Assembly (NCBI RefSeq): GCF_006494425.1
Contig: NZ_VHIV01000001.1
Span: 186,001-250,000 of the forward strand
Direction of reading: 5' to 3'
Length of the DNA stretch: 64,000 bases
Source: Bacillus dicomae
Lineage (GTDB): Bacteria > Bacillota > Bacilli > Bacillales > Bacillaceae_G
The notes beneath the pieces were generated by a model. It saw only the letters and a list, made by a program, of their open reading frames with translations, did not search any database and had not been told where the DNA came from. The position numbers were made by a program, and so were the translations under genes. Below, piece after piece: positions 8,909 to 19,178 of the stretch (position 1 is its first letter; the number at the start of each line of letters is the position of its first letter).

Positions 8909-9586
8909 ATGTTGAAGGTTGCAATTGCAGAAGATGATTTCCGCGTCGCGCAAATTCAAGAGGAGTTTTTATCAAAAATAAAGGATGTAAAAGTGATTGG
9001 AAAAGCATTGAACGCAAAAGAAACGATAGAACTACTACAAAAGGAAGAAATCGATTTACTTCTATTAGATAACTATTTACCAGATGGAATTGGTACAGAC
9101 TTATTGCCGAAAATCCATGCTGACTTTCCAAACGTTGACGTCATTATGGTTACTGCGGCAAATGAAAACCATATGTTAGAAAAAGCAATTCGAAATGGTG
9201 TAAGCAACTACCTTATAAAACCGGTCACGTTAGAAAAATTTGTTCGCACCATTGAAGACTATAAAAGAAAGAGGCAATTATTACATAATAACAATGAAGT
9301 GAATCAAGCACTAATCGATAACTTTTTCGGCATTTCGCAAACACAAGACATAAAAAACTTACCGACCGGTGTCGATCCGTTAACGCTGCAAAAAGTGAAA
9401 GGAATTATAAAAGGATTTGAAGAGGGCATTACAATAGAAGAAATGGGAGAGCAAATGGGGGCCTCCAGAACAACCGCAAGAAGATATTTAGAATACTTAG
9501 TAGCGACAAACGAATGCACAGTAGAGTACACATACGGAATAATCGGACGACCAGAGCGAAAGTACCGAATAGGACGAGGACTATGA
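8909..9586 (+). CDS. citT: CitT/DcuR-type response regulator
   Basis: A 225-residue cytoplasmic regulator. The receiver domain (about 1-120) shows the acidic pair (IAEDD), the phospho-acceptor Asp in LLLLDNYLPDG, VIMVTAA and YLIKPV. The C-terminal CitB-type helix-turn-helix (about 165-220) contains ITIEEMGEQMGASRTTARRYLEYL, shown here in two overlapping parts, EEMGEQMGASRTTA and RRYLEYL. It forms an operon with citS, and its stop codon overlaps the start of the TctC gene (ATGA). It probably activates organic-acid uptake genes, possibly the divergent MFS gene; this is inference. Confidence 0.86.
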   Translation: MLKVAIAEDDFRVAQIQEEFLSKIKDVKVIGKALNAKETIELLQKEEIDLLLLDNYLPDGIGTDLLPKIHADFPNVDVIMVTAANENHMLEKAIRNGVSNYLIKPVTLEKFVRTIEDYKRKRQLLHNNNEVNQALIDNFFGISQTQDIKNLPTGVDPLTLQKVKGIIKGFEEGITIEEMGEQMGASRTTARRYLEYLVATNECTVEYTYGIIGRPERKYRIGRGL

Positions 9587-10551
9587 AAAAACGATTATTA
9601 CTATGTATATGGATCATGACAGGAGTAATAGCTGGTTGTTCTTCGGAAAAATCCCATACGAATACAGTAGACATCGACAAAGTAGAAATCGTTGCGCCAA
9701 ACGTTCAAGGAGCAGGATGGGACTTAACGGCACGAGCGATGCAAAAAACGCTAACAGAAGAAAAAATCTTTACAAAACCAATCACTGTCACAAACAAAGT
9801 AGGTGGCAGCGGTGACGTCGGATGGAAATATACGAAACAAAAAGGCGGTCACGTGCTGGCAATCAACTCAAGCTTACTCATAACGAACAACCTACTAGGA
9901 CACAGTAAACTAACATATAAAGACTTCACCCCGCTCGCAACACTCGCATCGGACTGGGAAGTCGTTGTCGTATCAAAAGACTCAAACATAGAAAACGCAA
10001 ACGAATTGATGGAACAACTAAAACAAAACAAGAAAAACTTCAAAATTGGTGTTGCCCCTGGCCTAGGAAACGACGATCACCTATCCTTCGTACAAGTAAG
10101 CAAAGCATTCGGCATAAACCCTGCCGAACTACACTTCTTCGTCTACGAAAACAAAGAAAAAATTATAAACGCCCTAATGAACAAACAAATCAGCGCCGCA
10201 ACCATGACCCTATCCGAAGCCGAAAAACAATACAAAGCCAGCAAAATAAAAATACTAGCCGTATCCGCATCAAAACGTCTAGACCGGCTACCAGAAATCC
10301 CAACATGGAAAGAACAAGGCATCGACGTCATATTCCAGCACTGGAAAGGAATTATGGGCCCGAAAGATATGACGGAGGAAGAGGTTGCTTATTGGGATAG
10401 TGTTATTAAGAGGATGGTGGAGAGTGATAGTTGGAAGGGGATTTTGAGGGAGCGGGGTTGGGAGAGTTTTTATAAGGGGAGTGGGGAGAGTAGGGGGTTT
10501 TTGGAGGAATGTGATTTTAGGTATGAGGAAATGGTGAAATTTAGTGATTAA
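9583..10551 (+). CDS. tctC: TctC/Bug-family tricarboxylate-binding lipoprotein
   Basis: A 322-residue extracytoplasmic solute-binding protein. The signal peptide ends in a lipobox (GVIAGC), so the mature protein is anchored by a lipidated Cys. TctC-family features include the N-terminal GAGWDLTARAMQ and VTNKVGGSG. The ATG at 9583 overlaps the citT stop (ATGA), the arrangement of a coupled sensory operon; in B. subtilis the tctC homologue yflP is also next to citST. No tctA or tctB follows, so it may act as a co-sensor for CitS. Codon use changes abruptly near 10360, from A/C-ending to G/T-ending. A decayed copy of its last third lies at 23955-24181. Confidence 0.85.
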   Translation: MKKRLLLCIWIMTGVIAGCSSEKSHTNTVDIDKVEIVAPNVQGAGWDLTARAMQKTLTEEKIFTKPITVTNKVGGSGDVGWKYTKQKGGHVLAINSSLLITNNLLGHSKLTYKDFTPLATLASDWEVVVVSKDSNIENANELMEQLKQNKKNFKIGVAPGLGNDDHLSFVQVSKAFGINPAELHFFVYENKEKIINALMNKQISAATMTLSEAEKQYKASKIKILAVSASKRLDRLPEIPTWKEQGIDVIFQHWKGIMGPKDMTEEEVAYWDSVIKRMVESDSWKGILRERGWESFYKGSGESRGFLEECDFRYEEMVKFSD

Positions 10552-10698
10552 TACTCTTCTATTGGTTTATTTGTAAGTGATGATAGATGTGACGTAAATA
10601 GTGCTAGATTTTATTTTAATATAGAAATTTCTTTTATTTATGTACTTAAAAGGGTACAATAGAAATATCAAAAAAGTGGCCCGGAGGAATGTTAAAAA

Positions 10699-11301
10699 AT
10701 GGTAAAAGAGAAAGTTTATAAGTCAACTATTAAGTCCCGCCCACTTCTGTTTTTAGAGATGAAGAAAGTTTCGATCCTATTAAATCAAGGGTTTAAAGAG
10801 TTTGAAGTGAAAGAAAAGGCGATTTCAGAAAATATTTTTCAAGTTAATACGGAAACGAGAAAAAAGGAAATTGCATCAAGTGTTTTGGCCCGTTTAAAAA
10901 TATTAGATGAGTATTTAATTAGGGAAATTGGACATGGAGATATAGAATCTAGCAAGGCGATTGTATTATACGCCATTATGAAAACAGATCGTTTGTTTTT
11001 TGAATTTATGAATGAAGTCTTTAAAGAGAAGTTTGTTTTTGGTGAAACTTTTCTGACAGATGCTGATTTTAATATATTCTTTGAAAATAAACAGCAGCAA
11101 AGTGAAAAGGTTGCATCATGGAATGATTATACATTTTATAAATTGAAACAAGTGTACATTAGAATATTATTTGAAGCTGGTTATTTAAAGAATCAAAAAG
11201 GTAATCGAGAAATTGAAAGACCGTTATTAAACATTGATGTAGTAGAACATATACGCGCATTAGGTGACGGCATATATATGGATATTTTAGTAGGTGAATA
11301 G
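10699..11301 (+). CDS. brxA: BREX protein BrxA (DUF1819)
   Basis: First gene of a type 1 BREX operon, a 200-residue all-alpha small protein of the expected family length. Known work describes BrxA as a NusB-like DNA-binding protein; this is family knowledge, not visible here. Recognisable family segments include the N-terminal KSRPLLFLEMKK and the C-terminal MDILVGE. The ribosome site CCGGAGGA precedes ATG 10699. A possible -10 (TACAAT, about 10657) lies in the 147-bp upstream gap. brxB follows with no gap, so the two are co-translated. Confidence 0.9.
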   Translation: MVKEKVYKSTIKSRPLLFLEMKKVSILLNQGFKEFEVKEKAISENIFQVNTETRKKEIASSVLARLKILDEYLIREIGHGDIESSKAIVLYAIMKTDRLFFEFMNEVFKEKFVFGETFLTDADFNIFFENKQQQSEKVASWNDYTFYKLKQVYIRILFEAGYLKNQKGNREIERPLLNIDVVEHIRALGDGIYMDILVGE

Positions 11302-11302
11302 T

Positions 11303-11881
11303 GTGAGAAGAATAAATGAACGTCTAGATGAAATTTTACCGAAAATTACAGATGCATCCTTTCGTAAAAATAAAGGATTAGGCAATGAGATAGGGTTTTA
11401 TATTTTTGATTATGATCCGAAATACGAGATGCTTGTGAGAGAGCATATTGTTTATATGCAAGAACGATTAAAAAATGATAGTTCTCTACATATAAGAGAA
11501 TTCGATTTATATGAAGTGATGCTAGAAATATTAGAGGAAAAAGGCTACTTGCAAAAAAATATCGATATGGAACAAAAAAAGGGGAGCGACTTTATCTTAA
11601 ATGCGACACGAAAAGCTTTGCGTCTAACAAGTAACAATGATTTAGTTGTGCAGTATATTACAGATAGAGTACAACCTAATGATATTGTTTTTTTGACAGG
11701 AGTAGGAAAAGTGTTTCCAATCATTCGCTCGCATACGATATTAAATAACTTACATAAAGCAGTCGACAATGTACCGTTAGTGATGTTTTTCCCAGGCACA
11801 TATGATGGACTGGAGCTCGTATTATTTGGTGAAATCAAAGATGATAATTACTATAGAGCATTTCAATTGATTGATAAATAA
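11303..11881 (+). CDS. brxB: BREX protein BrxB (DUF1788)
   Basis: Second BREX gene, about 192 residues, with the DUF1788 pattern (NEIGFYIFDYDPKYEMLVRE near the N-terminus, and VPLVMFFPGTYDGLELVLFG near the C-terminus). I chose GTG 11303 because AGGTGA lies 5 bp upstream and the reading MRRINERLDE fits the family; a GTG at 11294 in the same frame overlaps brxA and lacks a ribosome site. BrxB is required for BREX defence, but its biochemical role is not established. It lies between brxA (1 bp) and brxC (27 bp) in one operon. Confidence 0.87.
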   Translation: MRRINERLDEILPKITDASFRKNKGLGNEIGFYIFDYDPKYEMLVREHIVYMQERLKNDSSLHIREFDLYEVMLEILEEKGYLQKNIDMEQKKGSDFILNATRKALRLTSNNDLVVQYITDRVQPNDIVFLTGVGKVFPIIRSHTILNNLHKAVDNVPLVMFFPGTYDGLELVLFGEIKDDNYYRAFQLIDK

Positions 11882-11908
11882 TAGAGAGAATTGGAGGAGA
11901 GGTAGTAT

Positions 11909-14900
11909 ATGCAAATTCAAAAAATGTTTGAAAAAGAGATTAACCGTGATATTAAAGGTGTTATTAAGGTTGGACAAGATGATGATAAAAACATTTATCA
12001 AGAATTAGATGAGTATGTCGTAACCAATGAGTTGTTACACCATATGGGTGAGTTCTTTAAATCATATAAAAAAGGTATTACTGGAAACACGGATAAAATG
12101 GGCGTTTGGATTTCAGGTTTCTTCGGATCTGGTAAATCACACTTCTTAAAAATCCTTTCTTATTTATTAGAGAATAAACATGTAATGGATGAAAAAGAAA
12201 TCGATAAAGATGCCATTTCATTTTTTAATAATAAAATATTAGATCCGATGGTTCTTGCAGATATGAAACTGGCGGGAAATACAACAACAGATGTAATTCT
12301 TTTTAATATTGATTCTAAAAGCGAATCGGATTCGAAGTCGGATAAAAATGCAATTGTAAAAGTGTTTAATAAAGTATTTAATGAAATGCAAGGATTTTGT
12401 GGTTCGATCCCTTGGATAGCCGATTTAGAACGTCAAATGGTGAAAGACGGGTGCTATGAGGAATTTAAGGTGGAATTTGAAAAGATTTCGGGGAATACAT
12501 GGGAAGAAGCTCGAGAAGATTTTTATTATGAAGAAGATTCGATTATAGAAGCGTTGTCAAAAACAACGAAAATGAGTGAAGATGCAGCACGTAATTGGTA
12601 TGAACGTGCGGAAGAGGATTATTTCATTAGTATCGATCGTTTTGCTAAACGTGTGCGTGAATATGTAGAAGCGAAAGGAAATAACCATCATGTTGTTTTC
12701 CTTATAGATGAACTAGGACAATATATCGGTAATGATTCACAACTGATGCTGAATCTGCAAACAGTAGTAGAAGATATCGGAACGCAGTGTGGAGGAAAAG
12801 TATGGGTATTGGTAACAAGTCAGCAAGATATTGACTCTGTGGTTAAAGTTAACGGAAACGATTTTTCAAAAATTCAAGGTCGTTTTGATACAAGATTAAG
12901 TTTATCTAGTGCTCACGTAGATGAAGTAATTAAAAAACGTATTTTATTAAAAAATGAAGTTGGTAAACAAACTTTACGACTTCTTTATGGTGATAATAGT
13001 TCCATCTTAAAGAATTTAATTACATTCTCTGGTGACACAGCAGAAATGAAAATATTTAATAATGAGGAAGATTTCGTAGATGTTTATCCGTTTATTCCAT
13101 ACCAATTTAATTTACTACAAAAAGTATTTACAGGTATTCGAATTCATGGGGCATCAGGAAAACATTTAGCAGAAGGGGAGCGCTCTTTATTGAGTGCATT
13201 CCAAGAATCAGCAATGAAATATGCTGAAAGCGAGACTGGAGCTCTTATCCCATTTTCGGCATTTTACCAAACAATTGAAGCATTTTTAGATTCGAGTATT
13301 CGTACTGTAATCATCCATGCGCAAAACAATTCACGCTTAAATGCATACGATGTAGAAGTATTGAAATTACTATTCTTAATTAAATATGTAAAAGAACTAC
13401 CTGCAAACCTAGAAAATTTAGCAACGTTAATGATTCAAAACATAAGTGACGATAAAATTGAGCTGAAGAAGAAAATTGAAAGTTCATTAATTCGATTAAG
13501 TAAAGAAACATTAATTCAAAAAAATGGACAAGAGTATATTTTCTTAACAAATGATGAACAAGATGTTAACCGTGAAATTAAAAATATGCATGTTGATTCG
13601 GCGGAAGTTATCCAAAAAATTGGTGATGTCATTTTTAATGTAGTCTATCAAGATAAAAAATATCGTTATTCTCCTAAATATCATTTTAGTTTTAATACAA
13701 TTATTGACGATCGTCCGATTGGTATGCAGACGAATGATATTGGCTTGAAGATCATTACGCCATATTTCGATGCAATGACTGAATTAAATGACTCTGAATT
13801 GAAAATGATGTCTATGCGTGAGAGTAATGTAATATTAAAATTACCGCAAGACACTTCTTATTTAGATGAAATGGCAGAGATATTAAGAATACAAGCATAC
13901 TTGAAAATCAAAAGTGGCACAGCAGCTTCTCAAGCGATTGAAGATATTAAAGTGCGTAAATCAAGAGAAGCGAACGAACGAAAAGATCGCGTTCATACGT
14001 ATGTAACAGAAGCATTAAAACATGCCGAAATCTTTGTTAACTCGCAGCAATTAGATGTGAAAGAGAAAAATCCTGTTGAGAGAATTAATGATGCTTTTAA
14101 AGTATTGATTGATAATTTATATAATAAGCTGCATTATGTGAAGAAATTTATTGACACAGCAAAGCAATTAAATGAATTGTTAGTTGAAAATACAACACAG
14201 TTAACGCTGTCGGACGATAATGAAGATGCTAATCAGTTAGCGGTTAAAGAGGTAAATGATTATATCGCCCGTTTAACAACTCGCAACCAACAGATTACGA
14301 TTAAGGGCATCACAACCCATTTTACAAAACAACCATATGGATGGAAAGATCTTGATATTGCTTCATTCATTATTAAATTGTTTAAAGGCCAAGAAATTAA
14401 ATTACAATTGAATAGTAGTAATTTAACAACAAGTGAGCGCGATTTAGTAAATTACATAACGAAGCGTGATTATGTAGAACGTGTCGTTGTGAAAAAGAGG
14501 GAACGTATTTCACCTGCACTCATGAAAGTTGTTAAAGATCTTTCAAAAGAAGTGTTTGAAGTTACTGCTTTGCCAGACGATGAAGATGGATTAATGAATC
14601 GATTTAAAGTAATGTTAGCAACAGAAAAAAACAAAATTAATGAACTATTAGCTCATTATCAACATGGATTTTATCCAGGCAAAGATGTATTACAGGATGG
14701 CCAAGATATAATTGAACAATTAGTAACTATTTCAGATACTGCAAGCTTCTATAATAAAGCAAAACAATTACAAGATGATTTCTTAGACTATGCAGAAGAT
14801 GTAGAACTTGTAAAAGCTTTCTTTGAAACACAGCGAGATATTTATGACGATGCAGTGAAACGATTAAACATCTTTGAGAAGAATCAAACATATGTAACTG

Positions 14901-15496
14901 ATCAAAAGGTAACTGGTTTCATTGAGAGTATATCGAAGATTGTGAAACATAAAGAACCGTATAAAAATATTCATCAATTACCAGGATTGATTAAAGAGTT
15001 TGATGAATTATTTGTAGAGTTGTTAGAAAAAGAATGTGAGCCGATTAAAGTAATGATCGAGGCTGATTATCAAACTGCTTTAGAAGAACTTAATAAACAT
15101 AAAGAAATTAAAGGTGTGTTCTTCAACAAATTTAAAAGTAACTTCGATGGTTTAAAAGATAGATTAAACCGTGTAAATAATTTCTATGAAGCAATTGCAA
15201 TGCAAACAGAAAGCGATCGATTGAAAGTAAGATGTATTGATGACATTGTAAATGAAGTTGAAAGACGTAAACCACCTGTAACACCACCACCTACAGTGCC
15301 TACTGGTACTGGCGGCGCGACTGTTATTGATCCGATAGTTGAATATAAAGCTAAAAAGAAAACAATTAGTAAAAATACAATTCTTCGTGGAACGAAAACA
15401 ATTGAAAATGAAGCAGATATTGAAGCAGTACTAGACGAAATTCGACAGCAATTACAAAAAGAATTAGAAGACGCTTCAGTTATTAAATTAGTGTAA
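11909..15496 (+). CDS. brxC: BREX ATPase BrxC/PglY
   Basis: A 1195-residue P-loop ATPase, the standard BrxC length. Walker A is GFFGSGKSH (about residues 70-78) and Walker B is [11 protein letters not shown] (about 263-273), with a long helical C-terminal half. BrxC is required for both host methylation and phage blocking in characterised type 1 BREX systems. The gene is intact with no frameshift. GGAGGAGAGG precedes the ATG. It ends in a threonine/proline-rich linker and a short helical tail. A GC-rich hairpin lies between it and pglX. Confidence 0.93.
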   Translation: MQIQKMFEKEINRDIKGVIKVGQDDDKNIYQELDEYVVTNELLHHMGEFFKSYKKGITGNTDKMGVWISGFFGSGKSHFLKILSYLLENKHVMDEKEIDKDAISFFNNKILDPMVLADMKLAGNTTTDVILFNIDSKSESDSKSDKNAIVKVFNKVFNEMQGFCGSIPWIADLERQMVKDGCYEEFKVEFEKISGNTWEEAREDFYYEEDSIIEALSKTTKMSEDAARNWYERAEEDYFISIDRFAKRVREYVEAKGNNHHVVFLIDELGQYIGNDSQLMLNLQTVVEDIGTQCGGKVWVLVTSQQDIDSVVKVNGNDFSKIQGRFDTRLSLSSAHVDEVIKKRILLKNEVGKQTLRLLYGDNSSILKNLITFSGDTAEMKIFNNEEDFVDVYPFIPYQFNLLQKVFTGIRIHGASGKHLAEGERSLLSAFQESAMKYAESETGALIPFSAFYQTIEAFLDSSIRTVIIHAQNNSRLNAYDVEVLKLLFLIKYVKELPANLENLATLMIQNISDDKIELKKKIESSLIRLSKETLIQKNGQEYIFLTNDEQDVNREIKNMHVDSAEVIQKIGDVIFNVVYQDKKYRYSPKYHFSFNTIIDDRPIGMQTNDIGLKIITPYFDAMTELNDSELKMMSMRESNVILKLPQDTSYLDEMAEILRIQAYLKIKSGTAASQAIEDIKVRKSREANERKDRVHTYVTEALKHAEIFVNSQQLDVKEKNPVERINDAFKVLIDNLYNKLHYVKKFIDTAKQLNELLVENTTQLTLSDDNEDANQLAVKEVNDYIARLTTRNQQITIKGITTHFTKQPYGWKDLDIASFIIKLFKGQEIKLQLNSSNLTTSERDLVNYITKRDYVERVVVKKRERISPALMKVVKDLSKEVFEVTALPDDEDGLMNRFKVMLATEKNKINELLAHYQHGFYPGKDVLQDGQDIIEQLVTISDTASFYNKAKQLQDDFLDYAEDVELVKAFFETQRDIYDDAVKRLNIFEKNQTYVTDQKVTGFIESISKIVKHKEPYKNIHQLPGLIKEFDELFVELLEKECEPIKVMIEADYQTALEELNKHKEIKGVFFNKFKSNFDGLKDRLNRVNNFYEAIAMQTESDRLKVRCIDDIVNEVERRKPPVTPPPTVPTGTGGATVIDPIVEYKAKKKTISKNTILRGTKTIENEADIEAVLDEIRQQLQKELEDASVIKLV

Positions 15497-15504
15497 AGTA
15501 AAGA

Positions 15505-15528
15505 AAAGGGAGGAGATATCCTCCCTTT
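15505..15528 (+). other. Hairpin in the brxC-pglX gap
   Basis: A perfect 10-bp stem, AAAGGGAGGA and TCCTCCCTTT, with a GATA loop. There is no real T run, so it may act as a leaky attenuator or an mRNA-processing/stability element instead of a full terminator. The pglX ribosome site lies just downstream. Confidence 0.6.
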
Positions 15529-15554
15529 CTATAAGTAAAATGGGGGAATACATA

Positions 15555-18500
15555 ATGAATAAAACTGCAATCAAAAACTTTGCAGTATCAGCTCGTACGA
15601 AATTAATGGACGCTGTAAAGCAAAAAGCGTATGAGCTTGGTATTACAAAAACTGAAATTAAAGAACCAGAAACATATGAAGAGGGCTTCCGAATTAATAA
15701 TAAATTCTTTAAAAGTTATGAATTAGAACAACGTAGAAAACTAATTCAGAAAATCGAAGAAAAAGACTATAAACAAGTAATTGAAGAGGTTTCCTACACG
15801 TGGTTTAACCGTTTCATTGCCATTCGTTTCATGGAAGTAAATGAATATCTACCAACAGGTGTACGAGTTCTTTCCTCAGCGCAAGAGGGGAAAAACGAAC
15901 CAGATGTTATTGGTGAAGTAACGAATATCGCTGAAGATTTAGATTTAAACTTAGATATCGTGTATCGATTGCAAGATGAAAACAAAACTGAAGATTTATT
16001 TAAGTACATTTTAATTAAACAATGTAACAAGCTCGGTGACATTATGCCGATGATGTTTGAGACAATTCAAGATTATACTGAATTATTACTACCAGATAAT
16101 TTACTTGGAAAAGGCTCAGTTGTAAGTGATTTAGTTTCTATGATTGAAGAAGATGATTGGAAAGAGCAAGTGGAGATTATTGGGTGGTTGTATCAATATT
16201 ATATCGCTGAGAGAAAGGAGGAAGTTGATACAAAAGTAAGTGAAGGTAAGAAGATTGCCAAAGAGGATATTCCAGTAAAAACACAATTATTTACACAACA
16301 ATGGATTGTAAAGTATATGGTGGAGAATTCATTAGGACGTTTATGGATGGAATCGCATCCGAATGAAGAGTTAAAACAACAATGGAACTACTATATAGAA
16401 GATGCAAGGCAAGAACCAGAAGTTCAAGAACAATTAGCAAAATTAAAAAAGAATGAGCTTAGTCCTGAAGATATTACAGTGTTAGATCCATGTATGGGAT
16501 CAGGACACATTCTTGTATATGCGTTTGATGTTTTGTATAAGATTTATCAAGGGGCAGGATATGCAGAAAGAGAAATTCCAACTCTGATTTTAGAAAAAAA
16601 TTTATACGGTCTAGACATTGATGAGCGAGCAGCGCAACTAGCATATTTTGCATTAGTAATGAAAGCTCGCAGTTATAATCGTCGATTCTTTCGAAATAGA
16701 GTGCAATTGAATTTATATGCTTTCCATGACACGTATGGTATCACCAAGGAAGTATTGGACTATCTAGTAGATGATTCATTAAATAGAAAAGATGTAGAAG
16801 CTTTAATTAAGGCTTTCAAAGATGTAAAAGCACTGGGTTCAATGATTTCTATACAAAATATTGATTTAGATGCAATAAAAAAACGTATCTTCCAGTTACT
16901 TGAGGATGATATACAAGATATTTTTAGTATGCAATATAAAGATATTATTAAAGAGAAGGTACTTCCTTTTATTGAACAAGCAAAACTTTTAAATAATAAA
17001 TATAGTATTGTTTTAACAAACCCCCCTTATTTAGGAAGGAAACCAATGGGAAAAGATTTAACTACTTACATAGATAAATATTTTCCTAATTCAAAAATGG
17101 AATTATATGCTGTTTTTATAGAAGTGTGTCTGAGATACTGTGATGAAAATTCCTATGTAGCACTAGTTACTCGAGATTCTTGGATGTTTACAACAAGTTT
17201 TGAAAAACTTAGAAAGTCCATAATCCAAAATTATCAAATACAATCTATGGTTCATTTAGGGGCACATGCTTTTGAAGAAATTAAAGGTGAAGTAGTTACT
17301 ACTACCATGTTTGTAATTAGAATAAATAAAGGATTACAAAGTAATACAAACTATATTGGAAAGTATTATCGTTTAGTAGATATAAAATCAGCTAAAGGAA
17401 AAGAACAATATTTTCTTGATAATCAAAATGCATATATTGAATTTAATCAAAAAGAGTTCAGATATATAACGGGTTCTCCTTTATCTTATTGGATTAGCAA
17501 ACCAGGAAAAGAATGTTTTGTAAATAAAGAGACGTTTACAACAGTTGCTACACCTAAAAAAGGTATGGATACTAATGGCGAAGGTGATTTGTTTTTTAGA
17601 AAATGGTATGAAATCGATATAAAAAAAATGTATTTAGATAATGACTCAAATAAATCGGAGTATAAATGGTTTGAAATAGACATGGGTGGAAAATATAGGA
17701 AATGGTATGGCAATAGAATTGATGTAATTAATTATGAAAATGATGGATTTGAAGTGAAAAATAAAAAAAAGAAAGCTAATATAAGGAATGAATCTTATTA
17801 CTTTAAAGACTCCCTTACCTACGGTGTTATTTCGTCTAAAAATGTAAGTTTTAGAACAAGTTATAATACTTCCTTATTTTATCAACACGGGGCAAATTGT
17901 TTCCCGGACAAAAAAGATTACTTATATATATTAGCCTTGGGTAATTCCAAGGTGGCAAATAAATTATTATCATATATTGCACCGACCCTTACTTTTACAG
18001 TTGGTGATATAGCAAAATTACCAGTAATTCTTTCTGAAAATGATATACATAGTTATGTGAATAGAATTGTTGAGGAAAATATAACAATTGCTAAGAGGGA
18101 TTGGGATTATTTTGAAACTTCTTGGTGTTTTCAGAAACATCCACTTTTAGTATTTAAGGATAATTTAAAAAAGATTAATGAATCATTTAATAAATGGGAA
18201 AATTTTTCACAAAAACAATTTATACAATTAAAGAATAATGAAGAAAAATTAAATGATCATTTTATAAAAATATATGGTTTACAAAGCGAAATAACATCAG
18301 AAATAGACGAAAAAGATATCACAATCCGCAAGGCAGAAAAAGAACGAGACATCAAATCTTTCATCTCTTATGCAGTTGGTTGCATGTTTGGGCGCTATTC
18401 ATTAGATCAAGAAGGATTAGTATTTGCTGGTGGCGATTTCGATGAAGCTAAGTATAAAACGTTTAAAATAGACGCTGATAGCATTATTCCAATTACGGAT

Positions 18501-19100
18501 GATGAGTATTTTGAACATGATATTGTAAGCCGTTTTATTGAGTTTGTTCGAGCTACATTTAGTGAAGAGACCCTAGAAGAAAATCTTGATTTTATTGCAG
18601 AGGCTTTAAATAAGAAAGAAAATGAGACATCTCGTCATTGTATTCGTCGTTATTTCTTAAAAGGCTTCTTTAAAGATCATGTGAAGACGTATCAAAAACT
18701 CCCTATTTACTGGTTATTTGATAGTGGTAAAAATGATGGGTTTAAGGCTCTTATTTATATGCACCGTTATAGTGAAAGTACTGTTGCAGAGGTGCGTACA
18801 GATTATCTTCATACACTACAGCGTAAATACGAAGCAGAAATTACACGTCTCGATCTGTTGCTTGAGTCAGATATAACAAAGAAAGACGAGGTACGTGTAA
18901 AGAAAGAAAAAGAAAAGTTACAAAAACAACTTCTTGAATGTCAACAATATGATCAAGTAATTGCCCATATTGCAAACCAAAAGGTTACGCTTGATTTAGA
19001 TGAGGGTGTAAAAGTAAACTATGCGAAGTTCCAAAACGTTGAGCTTCCGCAAGGAGAAGGTAAAAAAACGCTTAAGGCTAATTTATTGGCAGAGATTTAA
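15555..19100 (+). CDS. pglX: BREX adenine-specific DNA methyltransferase PglX
   Basis: About 1181 residues. An N6-adenine methyltransferase that marks host DNA at the BREX site (TAGGAG in the characterised B. cereus system; established knowledge, not tested here). SAM motif I is [10 protein letters not shown] (about 308-317) and catalytic motif IV is LTNPPYLGR (about 486-494). The region around 660-880, where the target-recognition portion is expected, is strongly AT-rich and asparagine/lysine-rich compared with its flanks, as expected for an exchanged specificity region. The ATG at 15555 has GGGGG upstream; an in-frame ATG at 15540 overlaps that site and is less likely. The gene is intact, with no phase-variation tract seen. 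Confidence 0.93.
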   Translation: MNKTAIKNFAVSARTKLMDAVKQKAYELGITKTEIKEPETYEEGFRINNKFFKSYELEQRRKLIQKIEEKDYKQVIEEVSYTWFNRFIAIRFMEVNEYLPTGVRVLSSAQEGKNEPDVIGEVTNIAEDLDLNLDIVYRLQDENKTEDLFKYILIKQCNKLGDIMPMMFETIQDYTELLLPDNLLGKGSVVSDLVSMIEEDDWKEQVEIIGWLYQYYIAERKEEVDTKVSEGKKIAKEDIPVKTQLFTQQWIVKYMVENSLGRLWMESHPNEELKQQWNYYIEDARQEPEVQEQLAKLKKNELSPEDITVLDPCMGSGHILVYAFDVLYKIYQGAGYAEREIPTLILEKNLYGLDIDERAAQLAYFALVMKARSYNRRFFRNRVQLNLYAFHDTYGITKEVLDYLVDDSLNRKDVEALIKAFKDVKALGSMISIQNIDLDAIKKRIFQLLEDDIQDIFSMQYKDIIKEKVLPFIEQAKLLNNKYSIVLTNPPYLGRKPMGKDLTTYIDKYFPNSKMELYAVFIEVCLRYCDENSYVALVTRDSWMFTTSFEKLRKSIIQNYQIQSMVHLGAHAFEEIKGEVVTTTMFVIRINKGLQSNTNYIGKYYRLVDIKSAKGKEQYFLDNQNAYIEFNQKEFRYITGSPLSYWISKPGKECFVNKETFTTVATPKKGMDTNGEGDLFFRKWYEIDIKKMYLDNDSNKSEYKWFEIDMGGKYRKWYGNRIDVINYENDGFEVKNKKKKANIRNESYYFKDSLTYGVISSKNVSFRTSYNTSLFYQHGANCFPDKKDYLYILALGNSKVANKLLSYIAPTLTFTVGDIAKLPVILSENDIHSYVNRIVEENITIAKRDWDYFETSWCFQKHPLLVFKDNLKKINESFNKWENFSQKQFIQLKNNEEKLNDHFIKIYGLQSEITSEIDEKDITIRKAEKERDIKSFISYAVGCMFGRYSLDQEGLVFAGGDFDEAKYKTFKIDADSIIPITDDEYFEHDIVSRFIEFVRATFSEETLEENLDFIAEALNKKENETSRHCIRRYFLKGFFKDHVKTYQKLPIYWLFDSGKNDGFKALIYMHRYSESTVAEVRTDYLHTLQRKYEAEITRLDLLLESDITKKDEVRVKKEKEKLQKQLLECQQYDQVIAHIANQKVTLDLDEGVKVNYAKFQNVELPQGEGKKTLKANLLAEI

Positions 19101-19102
19101 TT

Positions 19103-19111
19103 TGTTATAAT
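19103..19111 (+). promoter_or_regulatory. Extended -10 promoter for pglZ-brxL
   Basis: TGTTATAAT is an exact extended -10 element immediately after the pglX stop. A TTGGCA lies 14 bp upstream, too close for a normal -35, so the extended -10 probably drives it. In the studied B. cereus BREX the last two genes form a second transcript, which agrees. Confidence 0.6.
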
Positions 19112-19125
19112 ATATATAACTACAA

Positions 19126-19151
19126 TAGATTCAGCGGTAACGCTGAATCTA
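19126..19151 (+). other. Perfect 11-bp stem-loop ahead of pglZ
   Basis: TAGATTCAGCG and CGCTGAATCTA enclose a GTAA loop, followed by TTTCTTA. It could end read-through from pglX, or form the 5' leader hairpin of the pglZ transcript if that starts near 19118. Confidence 0.7.
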
Positions 19152-19178
19152 TTTCTTACTATTGAGAGTTGGTGAAGT

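Noticed and set aside
10552-10698. Integrase or attachment site at the left edge of BREX
   Set aside because: No recombinase gene or exact direct repeat was found; the bracket is formed by diverged tctC sequence, which suggests recombination instead of site-specific integration.
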